NCBI GenBank assembly: GCA_016858145.1
Contig: JAEHOE010000125.1
Location: 186,001-250,000, forward strand
Length of the DNA: 64,000 nucleotides
Direction of reading: 5' to 3'
Source of the DNA: Edaphochlamys debaryana
Lineage: Eukaryota > Chlorophyta > Chlorophyceae > Chlamydomonadales
The translations under genes and the position numbers were made by a program. Shown here piece by piece: positions 1 to 10,915 of this stretch. Every line of letters begins with the position of its first letter. The first letter of the stretch is position 1. Below the pieces are notes generated by a model, which was not told the DNA's origin, did no database searches, and saw only the letters and a list, made by a program, of their open reading frames with translations.

Positions 1-946
1 CGTCGCGAAGCGTCAACGCAGCCTGGCAGGAATCCGAACCGTCGGCGGGCTGCAGTGGTGCCCGCTGGTGCAGGGGTGCGGCGGCGGGGGCTGCAAGGTC
101 GCCGCCGCTCCCTCTGCCGTCGCTGGCGGTGATAGGGGCCCGAGGGCTGGTCCCCTCAGCACGGGCTGCCAGCCCCGCCGGTGCGCTGCGGGGCGGCAAG
201 GCACGCCTTGACCGTACCACATCTGGTTTTCGAACGTCCGGGCTGACGTCACCGGAGGTGCCGTACGCATTGCAGAGGGCGTCGTACCACAGGAGGGGGT
301 CGTGCTGCGCCTGCTGCTGGAACGTGTGCTGCGCCTGCTGGGGCCAACGGTCCGCCAGGCCGGCCTCTGCAGCCCACACTTCCTTGTTGTGTGGCAGTGG
401 TGCAACGGTCGCCGCGACAACCGGTGTGTGCCATGCCCTGCTGGGCCGTGACGGCGCCGCTCCGCCTCCCGCGGGCCACGCTGGCTGCTGCGCCGCTGCA
501 CCAGCTGCGGGTTGGCCGCCCGTGGGGCTGAGGGCCGCAGCCTGGGTCCTGAGTAGGAGGCCATTGGGTGCGGTGCCGCCGCCTGCTGGGGCGGTACAGG
601 CGCCGCTCCTGGGGTGCGCTGGCGGGACAGCGGCAGCAGCGGGGACCCCCGAGCCCACGCTTGATGACGCGGGGCAGCCGGCGGCGGCGGCAGTACCGTG
701 AGCGATGCCATTCATGATCGCGGGGGCTGCTGTGTGTGTACTGGTGAAAAGAGGAGTGGATACCGGCGGCTTCGGGAGGTACCCGTCGTCGGGAGCACAC
801 GCTGAGGCGAGGAAGGTGGAAGCAGCGAGCCCTGGCGAAGTGGGCAGCTGGGATGGAGCTCGGCACGGCACAGCACCTTCGTGCCCGTTGCTGGTCGTGC
901 TGGGACCTTGGAGCCGCATGGGCGCGGTAGAGGGCAACGCGTCCAT
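1..946 (-). CDS. Unknown Ala/Pro/Gln-rich protein, 3' part runs off the left edge
   Basis: A single reading frame is open from an ATG at 946-944 to the left edge of the window (about 315 codons). The same frame has an upstream stop (TAG at 1216-1214), so 946 is the first in-frame ATG, although an upstream exon could splice into the frame instead. The protein is rich in Ala, Pro, Gly and Thr, with a Gln/His stretch (PQQAQHTFQQQAQH) and a short less biased segment (DPLLWYDALCNAYGTSG) about two thirds of the way along. I see no signal peptide, membrane segment or known domain. Low-complexity linkers of this kind are common in volvocine regulatory proteins, but no function can be assigned. The frame was chosen over two overlapping frames because it stays open furthest and has the least arginine-rich shadow composition. 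Confidence 0.4.
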   Translation of the reverse strand, partial: MDALPSTAPMRLQGPSTTSNGHEGAVPCRAPSQLPTSPGLAASTFLASACAPDDGYLPKPPVSTPLFTSTHTAAPAIMNGIAHGTAAAAGCPASSSVGSGVPAAAAVPPAHPRSGACTAPAGGGTAPNGLLLRTQAAALSPTGGQPAAGAAAQQPAWPAGGGAAPSRPSRAWHTPVVAATVAPLPHNKEVWAAEAGLADRWPQQAQHTFQQQAQHDPLLWYDALCNAYGTSGDVSPDVRKPDVVRSRRALPPRSAPAGLAARAEGTSPRAPITASDGRGSGGDLAAPAAAPLHQRAPLQPADGSDSCQAALTLRD

Positions 947-1802
947 GGCTCTCTCATGAGGGCTTGCCCCAAGGGAGAGCGCGACGGCCGAGGGCAGGGT
1001 GGCCGGACCACCTGGCTGGTGCTGGCTGGGGCATCGAAATGCTGTGCCAGGATCCCCGCACACGGCCACGTCGTTGTCTTCAGTAGGCTTCGTGTGTGCA
1101 GAGGGGTTTGTTGGATAGCGCGACCTGCAGCGTTGAGCGAAGGGCGGGAGACCCGGGCTAAGGCACTGGTCCGGCGCCCGCGCCCGCGCAAATGGACTGT
1201 AGTCTACGAGGGTCTACGGGTCCCCGGCCGCGTTGACCAGGGCCCTGCCATGGAAAGCGTCATCGCAGCCATTTGATGCGCACACTTCTGCAATAGCTCG
1301 AGCCGCTGGCCGCGTGCGACGCTTTGCGGCGTGACCATCCTTACCTCGTGTTTTCGTGCAAGGCGGCCATGCTCCCGCCGGTACTCATGCTCGACCCAGG
1401 ACAGAGGGAGCCATCATTTCATAGAGGCGGCGGGGCGTCGCCGTCGCTCCGGGGCGGGGTTTCGCGTCTCGCCATCCTCGCAGCATCGCTCCGTCCCCCA
1501 CATCATACCCGACAGAAACGGCTAGAGAACAGTGGTGTTGAATATGCAGTAGTGTCAGCATACCCCCGCAATTCATCGCTGAAACTTCTGGTTTCGCGAC
1601 GCGTTGTCAGCCTTTGCGGCTGGCGTATTGCAGTGTACGCTGCGCACATGCGTAAAACTTTGCTGTGTACTTCTCGAGCGGTGTATGTCCAAGGGTCATG
1701 GTACAGTGGCCGAAAGCAGCACGGGCACTCCGTCACTCCGTCACCTGCCCGTCACTCCGTCACCCGCCCTCCCCACCTGCCCCTACCCCAGGCGCCCCGA
1801 TT
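947..1802. other. Divergent intergenic region between the left-edge gene and the repeat pseudogene
   Basis: About 856 bp lie between the start of the left-edge gene (946, minus) and the start of the broken repeat gene (1803, plus). No convincing coding exon was seen. A locally more AT-rich stretch lies at about 1500-1700. The final 60 bp before the ATG at 1803 carry short repeats of a CGTCACYCCGTCAC type (1725-1765), which may be promoter or 5' UTR sequence. Confidence 0.4.
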
Positions 1803-2791
1803 ATGGCCGACACCCGCCCTGACTTCGAAGCGGAGCTCGCCAGGCAGCTGGTGGCCAGGATCAAGGCGGTGACCGACACCATCACCGACTCCGACCCCGT
1901 CCCCGAGTTTGCCGACTTCCCCCTGGCCAAGTACGGTCACGACGCCCTCGTGGAGTATTGGTCGAGCCTGACTGACGAGCAGGCATTCGCCCGCCGCAGT
2001 GAGTGGGGACGGAAGGGCGCTGCCGCTCTCCGCGCCTCGTTCGAGAGCGAGGATGCCTACCGGTCCTATATGGCGGGGCTGGGCGAGAAGGCGCTGCCGC
2101 TCTCCGCGCCTCGTTCGAGAGCGAGGATGCCTACCGGTCCTATATGGCGGGGCTGGGCGAGAAGGGCGCTGCCGCTCTCCGCGCCTCGTTCGAGAGCGAG
2201 GATGCCTACCGGTCCTAGATGGCGGGGCTGGGCGAGAAGGGTGCTGCCGCTCTCCGCGCCTCGTTCGAGAGCGAGGATGCCTACCGGTCCTATATGGCGG
2301 GGCTGGGCGAGAAGGGCGCTGCCGCTCTCCGCGCCTCGTTCGAGAGCGAGGATGCCTACCGGTCCTAGATGGCGGGGCTGGGCGAGAAGGGTGCTGCCGC
2401 TCTCCGCGCCTCGTTCGAGAGCGAGGATGCCTGCCGGTCCTATAGGGCGGGGCTGGGCGAGAAGGGGGGCAAGGGCAGCAAGGGCAAGCCGAAGATGAAA
2501 GCGAAAGGGATGTGGGCGTTCCTGGCCAACGGTGTGGGGTTTGATCTGTGGCAGTATGCTGTCGGCCAGTCGTTGTGCCTGCTGTGCGTGGCGCTTGGCA
2601 GGCGGGGCTCTCCCCTGCATGGGAACAGCAACGTTGTGTGCCCCACCTGCCAGAAGTTTTGCATCGAGCAGGATGAGGTCACGGGCAGGAAGGGCAGGAA
2701 GATGCCCCCGGGGCTCCCATGCAACGCACTGAAGATTGTGGAGGCCGCGCGCAAGAGGCTGCAGGAGCGCATGAAGAAGGAGGGCTGCTGA
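1803..2791 (+). pseudogene. Broken lineage-specific gene with a 75-bp coding tandem repeat and zinc-ribbon-like C terminus
   Basis: The start at 1803 opens a normal-looking N terminus (MADTRPDFEAELARQLVAR) followed by a helical segment and then a 25-residue unit (AAALRASFESEDAYRSYMAG) repeated six times. One base is missing at the first repeat junction, near 2090 (GAGAAGGCG where the other copies have GAGAAGGGCG), which shifts the frame. In the restored frame two copies carry TAG (2216-2218 and 2366-2368) where the others have TAT (Tyr). After the array the original frame resumes as a Lys/Gly-rich linker and a Cys-rich domain (CLLC and CPTCQKFC pairs, zinc-ribbon-like), ending at TGA 2789-2791. 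A TGTAA polyadenylation signal follows at 2838. It is therefore a degenerate copy, unless the array is spliced out. The family was not recognised. Confidence 0.6.
2013..2466 (+). repeat. 75-bp coding tandem array, six copies with a 150-bp higher-order unit
   Basis: Copies begin near 2013, 2090, 2164, 2239, 2314 and 2389. All are 75 bp except the copy with the 1-bp deletion, and they are nearly identical. Copies 3 and 5 share AAGGGCGCT and TCCTAGATGG; copies 4 and 6 share AAGGGTGCT. The array is therefore a recent duplication of a two-copy (150-bp) block. Because 75 is divisible by three, the shifted frame is also open through the whole array. Confidence 0.9.
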
Positions 2792-2837
2792 GGGTGGGGT
2801 GTGTGGAGGCAGAGTTGAGTTGAGTTGAGCTGAACTA

Positions 2838-2842
2838 TGTAA
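2838..2842 (+). promoter_or_regulatory. TGTAA polyadenylation signal of the repeat pseudogene
   Basis: TGTAA lies 46 nt after the TGA at 2791. TGTAA is the usual polyadenylation signal in Chlamydomonas-type algae, which supports the strand and 3' end given for this gene. Confidence 0.55.
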
Positions 2843-2875
2843 GCCTTGATGGAATGCTTTGCTCTGTGCCTGCGC

Positions 2876-2941
2876 CTGGGGCCTGGGGACGGCCTGGGGC
2901 CTGGGGACAGCCTGGGGACTGGGGACAGCCTGGGGATTGCT
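2876..2941 (+). repeat. Minisatellite of GGCCTGGGGACAG-type units
   Basis: Four to five imperfect copies of a CCTGGGGAC-type unit lie just after the 3' end of the repeat pseudogene. They are non-coding on the plus strand in my reading. Confidence 0.7.
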
Positions 2942-4439
2942 GACAGGCGCTTGGCCTTCCGGCCGCCGCCTGACAACGTAACCGGCCAAGAGCTGGCCGC
3001 GAGCCTCAAGTCGTCTTCCAGGGTACTGCTACTCGTAATCCTCACATATGGTCGTGCGAAACCCTACGGCCCACCACCAGTTGTCAAGCCGGGGTGTCAC
3101 ACGAGCTCGCCTTCCCTTCAAATCCCTGCACACCACGGCGTGTGTGCAGGGTGCACAAGCCTGAGTCCGAGCCCGAGCCCGAGCCGCCGTCCGCTCAAGC
3201 GCTCAACACTCCGCAACCCCGCACCGGCTGTCCTCAAGCCCCATCGCCTGAGCGCAGCCCAGTGCCGGTCCGTGCTCGCTCCCTTCTGGCCCCGTCGCCC
3301 CATCACCAGCCATGCAGACCGCGCCGCCTCGTGGCATTCCTCCTTGTACCTTGTTCCTCACACCTCGCACCTCGTGCCTCGTACCGCTGCCCCGGCCCCG
3401 AAACACGCGTTACACGCCCACTCCCAAACCTACCCAACGGCCAGGCCCACGTGGCTACCTAGCGCCCGCCGGATACGGCAGTGTGGTCGATTTCGCCGTA
3501 CAGGTACCGTATGTCCCCAACCAGCTTGCGGTCACAGGCGCGCCGCATCCATCACGCGGCTCCAACTCCCAGACGAGGCGGCAGGGGCCCTTGTCCCTCT
3601 GGCGGTCCCTCAGGCGGTCCCTGGGGCTGCGGAAACCTTCGCTCCCCCAGACCGATGCTCCCCAGGCACCCAAGCGCTCGGCTGCCCATGCCGCCAGGTG
3701 GTGGGGACCCAGCCCCTGGCCCGGGCCGAGGCCGGGACCGGCATCAGCCACCAGGTCGTTGACTGGTGTTTGACCGGCGGAGGCGTATGTATGCATTCAC
3801 GGGCCCGCGCGCGCTATGGGCTGCGCCCGTGTCGACGGCTCGACGCCCGCAGCAGCGCTCCGCTGCGCAGCACCCCCTGGCACGAAGAGCTCCGCCCCGC
3901 GGGACAGTCGGGGGAGCCCCGGCCCCGCCGGCGGGTGAGCTGGGATGGGACCGCTCGGGGGCGCAGCGGCCGTGCCGTGCACCCCCACTCCCAGGCCGCC
4001 CTTTGGTGTGTGCCCGGCCCTGCCGAGGGCACCCGGCGCACGGCGGCCCCGCACGGCCCCGTCCACGCCCGCAGCCTACAGCTGCCGGCGCAGCCAGTCC
4101 TGCCGTACGCCGTACGCCGTACGCTGCACGTCGAGCGCATCACGTGCGGTGACTCGCTCCAAAGCCATGTCGTAGCCCCGGCCGTGCCTCCCAAGCCCCA
4201 TGATTGGGTGGGTCAGGCGAGCGGCCGTGGGTCGTCCGGCCCCAGGATGGGCGGGGGCTCTACCCGGGGCATGTCGTCCGACGCCCCCGTGCCGCCGCCG
4301 CCTTCCCGGAACCTGGGGGCGGCAGGGGTCCAAGCAACAAATCCGCGGTAAGAGACTAGCTTTCCTTGAGGTGGAAGGGGAGTCCGCCAATTCGGGAGCA
4401 CAACAAAGTGACAGTCCTCGCCATCCCCTCTCGCCCCCC

Positions 4440-6203
4440 TCAGCCATCCCAACCCTTACGACCGCCAACGCGACCCCACCTGTGGTACCCCGCGAACGCC
4501 TTCCTGGCCGCCCAGGCACCAGTCATCCCCCCACGAGCATCCCAATCAAGATCCACATGCAGATCCGAGATGTAAATCCAGATCATGACCCACCTGTGGT
4601 ACCCCGCGAACGCCTTCCTGGCCGCCCAGGCACCAGTCATCCCCCCACGAGCATCCCAATCAAGAACCACATGCAGATCCGAGATGTAGATCCAGATCAT
4701 GACCCACCTGTGGTACCCCGCGAACGCCTTCCGGGCCGCCGCCTGGCCGCTGAGTGTGTAGCAGCCCGCGCGCACCGACTCCAGCTCCAGCGCAAAGTCC
4801 CCCGTCACCGGCATCTCCTCCGTGGCCGCCAGGGTGAGGCCCATCTGGGGGGTGTGTCAAGTGGGAGGGGGTGGAGTGGGCGCGTGAGATGGGTGCGTAA
4901 GAAGGGACGAAGAACTTTACCTTCCCCTCTCCCCTCCGCTCACCGCGATGATGTTGTGCCGCGGCATCCCCACCGCCGTGGGGGAGTGGTGCGTCACCAG
5001 CCGACCCCGGAACGTGAACACAAAGTCGCGGAAGTCGAGCCGCACGTCCTGCCACACGCCCGGCCTGAGGGGGGGGAGGCGGCGGCGTGAGGCAGTGGAG
5101 GAGGTTCGGGAACGGGGTGTGGGCCTGTGCTGGGCCCTGGACCGCACGCCCTCCGGGAGCACCAGGTCCATTGCGCTCTCCCTACCACAGCGCCTGCTGA
5201 CACGTCTCCACCAACCCAGGTCTCCAACCGCACTCCGGTTCGCCCCCCTCTCCCCCTCCCCCTCCACACCTGGTGTGCACCGACGCCTGCCACACCTCCT
5301 CGTCGCCCCCCGTCAGTTGGTCCAGGCGCACGTTGGCCAGGTAGGTGCGGCCGTCGCCGCGCACGCGCAGGTCCAGGAAGTCGTAGGGCCGCAGGTTCAG
5401 CACGCGCTTGCGCTGGCGGGAGGGTGTGATGTGGGTTGGGGAGTGAAGGGGGGAGGGAAGGAGGTGAGTCAGAGAGAAGGGGGGAGTGAAGGGGGGAGGG
5501 AAGGAGGTGAGTCAGAGAGAAGGGGGGAGAGAAGGGGGGAGAAGGGGCGGGGGGTGGCTGCGGTGAATGGGAGAGCAGCTGACGCCTCCCAGCTTCCCCT
5601 TCATGAATCCCTTCCCTGACCTGAGCTCTTCGACGGTCAACAACACGCATCACGAGCCCCCTCCGCATGCATACGCCCCCTCCGCTACCCCACCCCCCAG
5701 TTCCATAACCCCTCCTCCTACCCCTCCTCACATGGACACGAACCCTCCAGCCCCTCCCGGCTCCCCGCCCCCGCGCACCACTTGGTTAATGCCGCAGAAC
5801 CCCGAGCGGATGAGACTGGAAGACTCGTGGACCTCCTTGGAGTATGTGCCCGAAAAGACAGCGGTCTGCGCGAGGAGCCAGCGCGGTCATGCCATGGCGG
5901 ATGGGCACTTTGCGGAGCTTGCGACCGCACCTTTTCGCTATCTGAGAGTTCAAAGCTAGCGCTAGACATGCCCCCGAAGGTAGCGTCTGTGAAGACGTGC
6001 CAGGCCGCCACATCCCGTTGCGATGTGAAGCCATAGACGGTGATTGGCTCCGGCGTCAGGTCCACTGCAGGTTTGAGCGTAGTATTGAGTTAACGATACA
6101 CAGGGGATACCGGCATTCAAGCCCACCGACCTGACAGGAATCGGTCCACCGCGCGCCACGCCCGGCGCAGCAGGCCGCCTCCCGACCGGGCTGGGGTGCT
6201 CAT
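4440..6203 (-). CDS. CIA30-family protein (NDUFAF1-like complex I assembly factor)
   Basis: Six exons: 6203-6131, 6064-5931, 5865-5782, 5412-5270, 5064-4944, 4844-4440 (319 aa). All introns are GT-AG and phases match. The start MSTPARSGGGLLRRAWRAVD is Arg-rich without acids, as in a mitochondrial presequence. CIA30 domain landmarks appear in order: DVAAWHVFTDATFGGMSSAS, VFSGTYSKEV, LIRSGFCGIN, VLNLRPYDFLDLRVRGDGR, VWQDVRLDFRDFVFTFRGR and the closing DFALELESVRAG. CIA30 proteins help assemble the membrane arm of mitochondrial complex I; related plastid proteins exist, so the compartment is inferred. Oddity: after the natural domain end the last exon runs on through a 38-residue tandem repeat before TGA at 4442-4440. 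Each repeat holds a good cryptic donor (AG then GTGGGT), so the C terminus may be spliced differently. Confidence 0.8.
4472..4750 (-). repeat. 114-bp tandem repeat in the last exon of the CIA30-family gene
   Basis: The unit beginning CCCACCTGTGGTACC on the plus strand recurs at 4475, 4589 and 4703 (period 114 bp, about 2.4 copies, a few substitutions). It is 38 codons long and in frame, so it lengthens the protein without a stop. It includes the exon segment encoding ARKAFAGYHRW. Confidence 0.85.
5441..5545 (-). repeat. 43-bp G-rich tandem repeat inside a CIA30-family intron
   Basis: The string GAGTGAAGGG begins copies at 5441 and 5484, followed by a shortened third copy. It lies wholly in the intron between exons 3 and 4 and is polypyrimidine on the coding strand. 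Confidence 0.75.
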
Positions 6204-7117
6204 ACCGCTAGCGTGCTATGGGCATGCTACCAAGGCGGCGGGAGGCGATGTGAGCTGTTGGGGGTTGAGGATGGTCGGGAAGGGTGGTCGAAAGGATGGC
6301 ACGGTGTGAGCACGGGCTTGGAGTTGCTAGAACGTTTGCCCTATGTGACGTGGTGCTGGAATGGAAAGGTATACGCAAGATATGCAAACCTCTATGTCCC
6401 GAGCTCCCGACATCAGAGAAGGCTGTGCATTGCAACTGCCAACGGCCGTACGGCAGCTGCACTCGGCACCCCGTCCCTTTGCGCCCGCACTCAATCTTGG
6501 CTTCCCAGGGCACGCGCAGACTCCGTTACTCAGACCTCAACGCGGGCAACAGTCAGTGCCGCGAGCGAACACGCCCGTCACATGTCCGGCCTCTCCAACA
6601 CGCCACCCCTGCACCCCGGCCACATCAATACAGAATCCCCCAGTTCCGCCTTCTGCATTGCATGCCCCACACATCCCCAATCCCCATTTCACCCCAGTGT
6701 CCTTCAATGCAGGGCCCCACTCGGTTCCCGGTTCGCTGCAAGGCCGCTACAAGGCCGACGCTGCAACCATGCCATCCCCGGCCCCTCCCCCACATGTCCG
6801 CATGCACAGGACCCTAATCCAGACGCAACGTGCGATACAGCCCCCCCCCCGACAGGTGGGCCGAACTCTGCCGTATCGCCCCGAGCTCCTGCTTCGTCCT
6901 CCTCCCTCTCCGCCGCCGGAGCTCAGCAACCGGGCAAGAGTACGCAAAGAGGGGGGTACCAGTGCAGTCCGAACCTCATCCCGGGCCAGCAACTCAATAC
7001 TGGTGAGCTGGAAGCCGCAACCCCAACATGGCTCGCATAGCCCTTGGGCACCTACCCTGCTACCCTGTGCTCGCCACCACCGCCTTCGTACAAGTGTACG
7101 GCATGTAGGTGGCTGCT
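6204..7117. other. Intergenic region between the CIA30-family promoter and the sterol reductase 3' end
   Basis: About 914 bp hold the 5' region of the CIA30-family gene (minus) and the 3' UTR of the sterol reductase gene (minus). Open frames here are shadows without domain features. No RNA gene was seen. Confidence 0.4.
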
Positions 7118-10100
7118 TCAGTACACGTACGGCACGATGCGCCACCGCACCAGCGCGCAGTACTTATCCCAGTCCTTGCCGTACTTGATGCGGCAGGCGT
7201 GCTCATCCCGCAGCTCGCGGTGTACGAGCAGGCTGGCGAAGTACAGGCAGTAGAAGTACGGCACGATGGACGCCAGGCCAGTCAGGCCGGCGGGCATGCA
7301 CCAAGCCAGTCTGACAGGGGGTGGGAGGGGCAGGGGTGGGCATGCAAGCTGCGGTCACCCTGTGTTGGGGTTGACCTCCCGGCCCATCAGGCCAGCCCAG
7401 CCCCGCCACCAGCCAATACGCTTTAGGGTAGGCCCTTGCCCAACCGCCAACCGCCAACCGCCACTCACCCCATGATCCAGTCCCCAAAGTAGTTGATGTG
7501 CCGTGCGGTGCCCCACCAACCACTGACAATGAGGGACGTGCCCCGCTCCGTCTTGAGCGTCTTGAGGTGCTGTGGTGTGAGGGAGAGGTGGGAGGAATTC
7601 GGGGATAGAAGTAGCGAACAAAGGTGTAAGCAAGTAGGGAGTAGGGTGCAAGGCGGGGGCCCGGGGGGAGGTTTGTGCGACTGGACAAACGGCTGACAGG
7701 GCGCGGTCAGGGGTGCATGAGGGAATGAACGCATCCAACAGTGCTAAACCCGCATCCGCCCCTCCAGCAAGGCCCCTAGAACTCCTGCAGGGCCCCCGCG
7801 AAGGGACACGCACCTTGACCCGGGGGTCGTTGGGGTTGGATCTGAACAGATCCTTCTGGCCGTTGGCGCCGCGGAAGATTACGTAACCCAGCGCCTTAAC
7901 CGCCAGGACCAGGGCCAGAGCCGCTGGGCCCAGGTGCTGAGGGTGGGAGGTCGGGATCAGATTGTGGATGGGGGGTCGGGAAAGCAGGATTGGGAAAGAT
8001 GCCAGTGCTGCAAGAAGAGCTCCGAAGAGCTTCTACACCTGTCCCCACGCGTGCTCCATCATCCCATACTTCACCTTCCTCCCTCCGCCTCCCCGTCCCC
8101 TCCCCCAACCCCCTCTCCCAACCCCTCCCCCCTCCCCACCTGCGGCCTGTCCACCAGGTATCGGGCGCACGAGGTGAAGGTGAAGGGCACCCAGGCCAGG
8201 TCACCGAAGGCCAGCATGAAGCCGAATCCGTCGGTGGTGATGTCCATGGTGGTTAGGATGGAGCGCTCGTTCCTGTCAGGGGGGGGGAGGGAGGAGGGAC
8301 GGGGGGTCGAACACGTGTGCGGGGTGCGGGCTTCGGCCATGCTGCCCTTGGGCCTAGTGTGAGACCATGACGCAGTTGGGGCTCACCTAGCACGGCTTTC
8401 CACTCCACCCGCTGCTCCCAGACCTTCCCCCTTCACTCTTCCCCGCGCCCCCTTCCCCGCCTCGTGACGGGCGCAGTACGGCACGGCGCGGCACCGCACA
8501 AACCCACCCCCGCAGTAACCGCTACGCATACCCCTCTCACGGTACGCACCACAGCACTCAGATGGGCGCAGAACGGCGGTGCACCACGTCGCAGCACGAA
8601 CCCACACGTTTTCCCCCTCTTCCCCCCTCTCCCCCCGCCCCCACCACAGCGCGTCCACGATGTAGTACAGCTGGAAGGCGTTGACCAGCAGCATGGAGTT
8701 GGACAGCGAGCCAGTGGTGGTGAGCTGCTTGTGGGCCAGACCCAGGTTCAGCAGCGCCCAGCCTTGGGGGGGTTGCGGGTGTGTGTGCGGGGTGGGCCGT
8801 TCGAGCGTGGGGCCGGGTGTCATTTGCAGTGTGGGGCCACGGTTGAGGCCACGGTCCTGGGCTGGGCTGAGCCAGCTGAGCTAAGTCGCTTCCCACCAAT
8901 CATGCCCCACCGATCATGCCCACCCACCCCCCACCCCCTCACCGATCATGCCCGGGTAGAGCTCGCAGAACTCCTTGAGGTCCAACAGCGCCCCGATGCG
9001 GGGGTTGAGCTCGCGGCCCATCCAGAAGTCGTAGGCGGGGTAGCTGGGGCGTGGAGGGTTTGGGGGGGGCACCGGGGGGTGGCACCGGGCATGACTTGCT
9101 TGGGATGTGTACGCGCCATCACCGCGTTCACCGTCCAAGCCGAGAACCCGTGCCGCTCCTTCCCTCCCTGCTGCACCCCGGCCAGGCCTGCCTTGACACA
9201 CGCCTCCTAAAACTAAACCCTGCGACCCACCCGACAGCACCTGCCCATGGCACCCTCTCACTCCCCTCTGCAACCCCGCCCTGCTCCTTCCGGTCCGCAG
9301 GCAACCCTCCGTTGCGACCTCCTTCGCGACCTCCTTGGCCTTGAGGAGCCGCCCTTCGTCCCTTCCCTTTGGAGCGCAGCTGGCCCTCGTCACGACCTCC
9401 TTCCACGAACCTTAACCGCCTCCCCTTCCTTCCCACCGCTCGTAGCCGCCCCCCACCCCCACCGCCCTCACCCGCTGTTGCCGTGCCCGCTCAGCAGCGC
9501 CCCCCGCTTGAAGGAGGAGGCGTACAGGTACACGGACAGAGCGGTGCTGCAGGGCGAGTGTGGGGGGCCGGGAAAGGGAGGGGGTGAGCCGCGGGGGCGG
9601 TTTGGCTGTGGGCGGGAGGGCGGTGACGCCGGCTTGTGGGTGGAGTCAAGCATCTCGAAGGGTGCCTCAGGCGGGATTCCGGCGTAATCCAACCATTGCA
9701 ACCTCCTTGGGCCCACGTGCACTGATCCAAGCTCAAATATCAGTGAAGGATGCCTGCCCTCCGGAAGCCCCGGCTCATGTGGCATGGACCGCCACGGCCT
9801 CTTGGGTTCCCGCGGCCTGAACCAGGCTGGCGTCCCGTACCCCAGCCCTGAGCTAGACGCTTGGCGCTTGCCTAAAGATGACTGAAGCCGTCAGCAGGGC
9901 CGGGAAGTTGTCGTACATCCACCCCAGATCCAGCTGCCGCGTCACGAACCCGAAGTACAGCGCGGCGCCGTACAGCAGTACGAACACGCGGAAGGCTGCG
10001 GGCGGGGGAAGATGAGGGGCGGGTGCAGGCGGGTGTCTCAGGTTTCGACCCCAATCCAGCAGGCTCGGTGACTTGCCCAACGGCAGGCTGGGTACACGGG

Positions 10101-10915
10101 CCCCAGGTGAAGCCAGTGCCTAGGGACGTGGGGAGTTCCTCTGGCCGTCCCAAGCTCGCCCCTTCTCGAGCCTCAGCAAGCAGACCCCGCCGAAGCCCCC
10201 GCAGGCCTGCCACCCCCCCCCCCCCTGGCCCGCACATGCATGCGCAGGTCACTGCCCAACGCCGGGGGCTGCCGCCTCCCGCTTGCGCTGTGCGCCCCCT
10301 GATACTCCACGCCGGGTCTGCCCCGGGGGCGGCCTTCGTACCTCCGAGCCGCCCGTGGGCCCCGGGCTGCCTGAGTGCACCCCTCAGGGGATCCCACGCC
10401 TGGGGCCCAGGCCACTTCGGCCCCTGGGACGGCTCCTGCCCCAGACCCGGCCGCAAGCCCACGATCTCGACTCACTTTCCCTGGGGCGCGCCGCCTCTCC
10501 GCACACGCCCCTCTACCCCATCTTTGGGCTTCTCCCCTCCGCTGGTCGTCCGGCCCCTGCCCCCAGCCTCAGCCCACCAGCCCGCGGCCCCGGCCGGCCC
10601 CAGCGCACCGTTAAGCTTGTAGGTCAGGCGCTTGCCGTTTGGCAGCATCACGCCCTCCGCCCGCTGTCCAGGCAGCACCACGTGCAGCAGAGCTACGGTG
10701 AGGAAGTATCCCACGAACGCCAGCATGGCCTCATGGCTGTAGAAGGTGATGTTTTGGGGGGGCGATGGCAGGTGGAATTCGGGCCACAGCGACAGGCACG
10801 ACTCCTTGTTGCACCCATAGATGAGACCGTAGCAGACCAGAGGGAGCACAAATACGAGCACCGCCGGGCCGTGCGGCCCGAAGAACTCGAAGTGCTGCGT
10901 CTTTGCGCCGGCCAT
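7118..10915 (-). CDS. ERG24: Delta(14)-sterol reductase (ERG24/FACKEL type)
   Basis: Nine exons: 10915-10609, 9995-9872, 9546-9472, 9043-8943, 8762-8645, 8272-8140, 7936-7814, 7569-7469, 7310-7118 (424 aa, the usual family length). It is an ER multi-pass NADPH-dependent enzyme that reduces the C14-C15 double bond left after sterol 14-demethylation. Family signature 1 is visible near residues 168-184 ([16 protein letters not shown]). The core [17 protein letters not shown] and the NADPH-side tail with [13 protein letters not shown] near the C terminus are also present, with about eight hydrophobic segments. The ATG at 10915 gives an ordinary N terminus ([20 protein letters not shown]). Intron 2 has a GC donor (CATCTTTAG then GCAAGC); only this junction restores [19 protein letters not shown]7/C14-reductase paralogues are the alternative, but the sequence fits ERG24 best. 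Confidence 0.92.
9547..9871 (-). other. GC-AG intron in the sterol reductase gene
   Basis: The donor is AG|GCAAGC and the acceptor CTGCAG|CACC. Shifting to any nearby GT breaks the frame, whereas the GC donor joins phase 2 to phase 2 exactly. Confidence 0.8.

Larger units (their letters stand above)
2792..4439. other. Convergent intergenic region, no gene recognised
   Basis: The region lies between the broken gene (plus, ends 2791) and the CIA30-family gene (minus, ends 4440). Long open frames here (for example plus-strand 2846-4351) have Arg/Pro/His-rich shadow composition and no recognisable domain. A TTACA at 3410-3414 (TGTAA on the minus strand) could be the CIA30 gene polyadenylation signal, which would imply a 3' UTR of about 1 kb. 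The motif GCCGTACGCCGTACGCC occurs near 4101-4120. Confidence 0.4.

Noticed and set aside
2013..2466. CRISPR-like regular spacing
   Set aside because: The units are contiguous with no unique spacers and encode protein in a eukaryotic gene; there is no CRISPR context.
1665..2498. 277-codon open frame through the 75-bp array
   Set aside because: Past the 1-bp deletion it is the shifted frame (Arg/Pro/Trp-rich), open only because the repeat is a multiple of three; the other frame matches the N- and C-terminal coding segments.
2846..4351. 501-codon plus-strand open frame
   Set aside because: Composition is Arg/Pro/His/Ser-rich with no domain, and it lies beyond a polyadenylation signal; typical of random open frames at very high GC.
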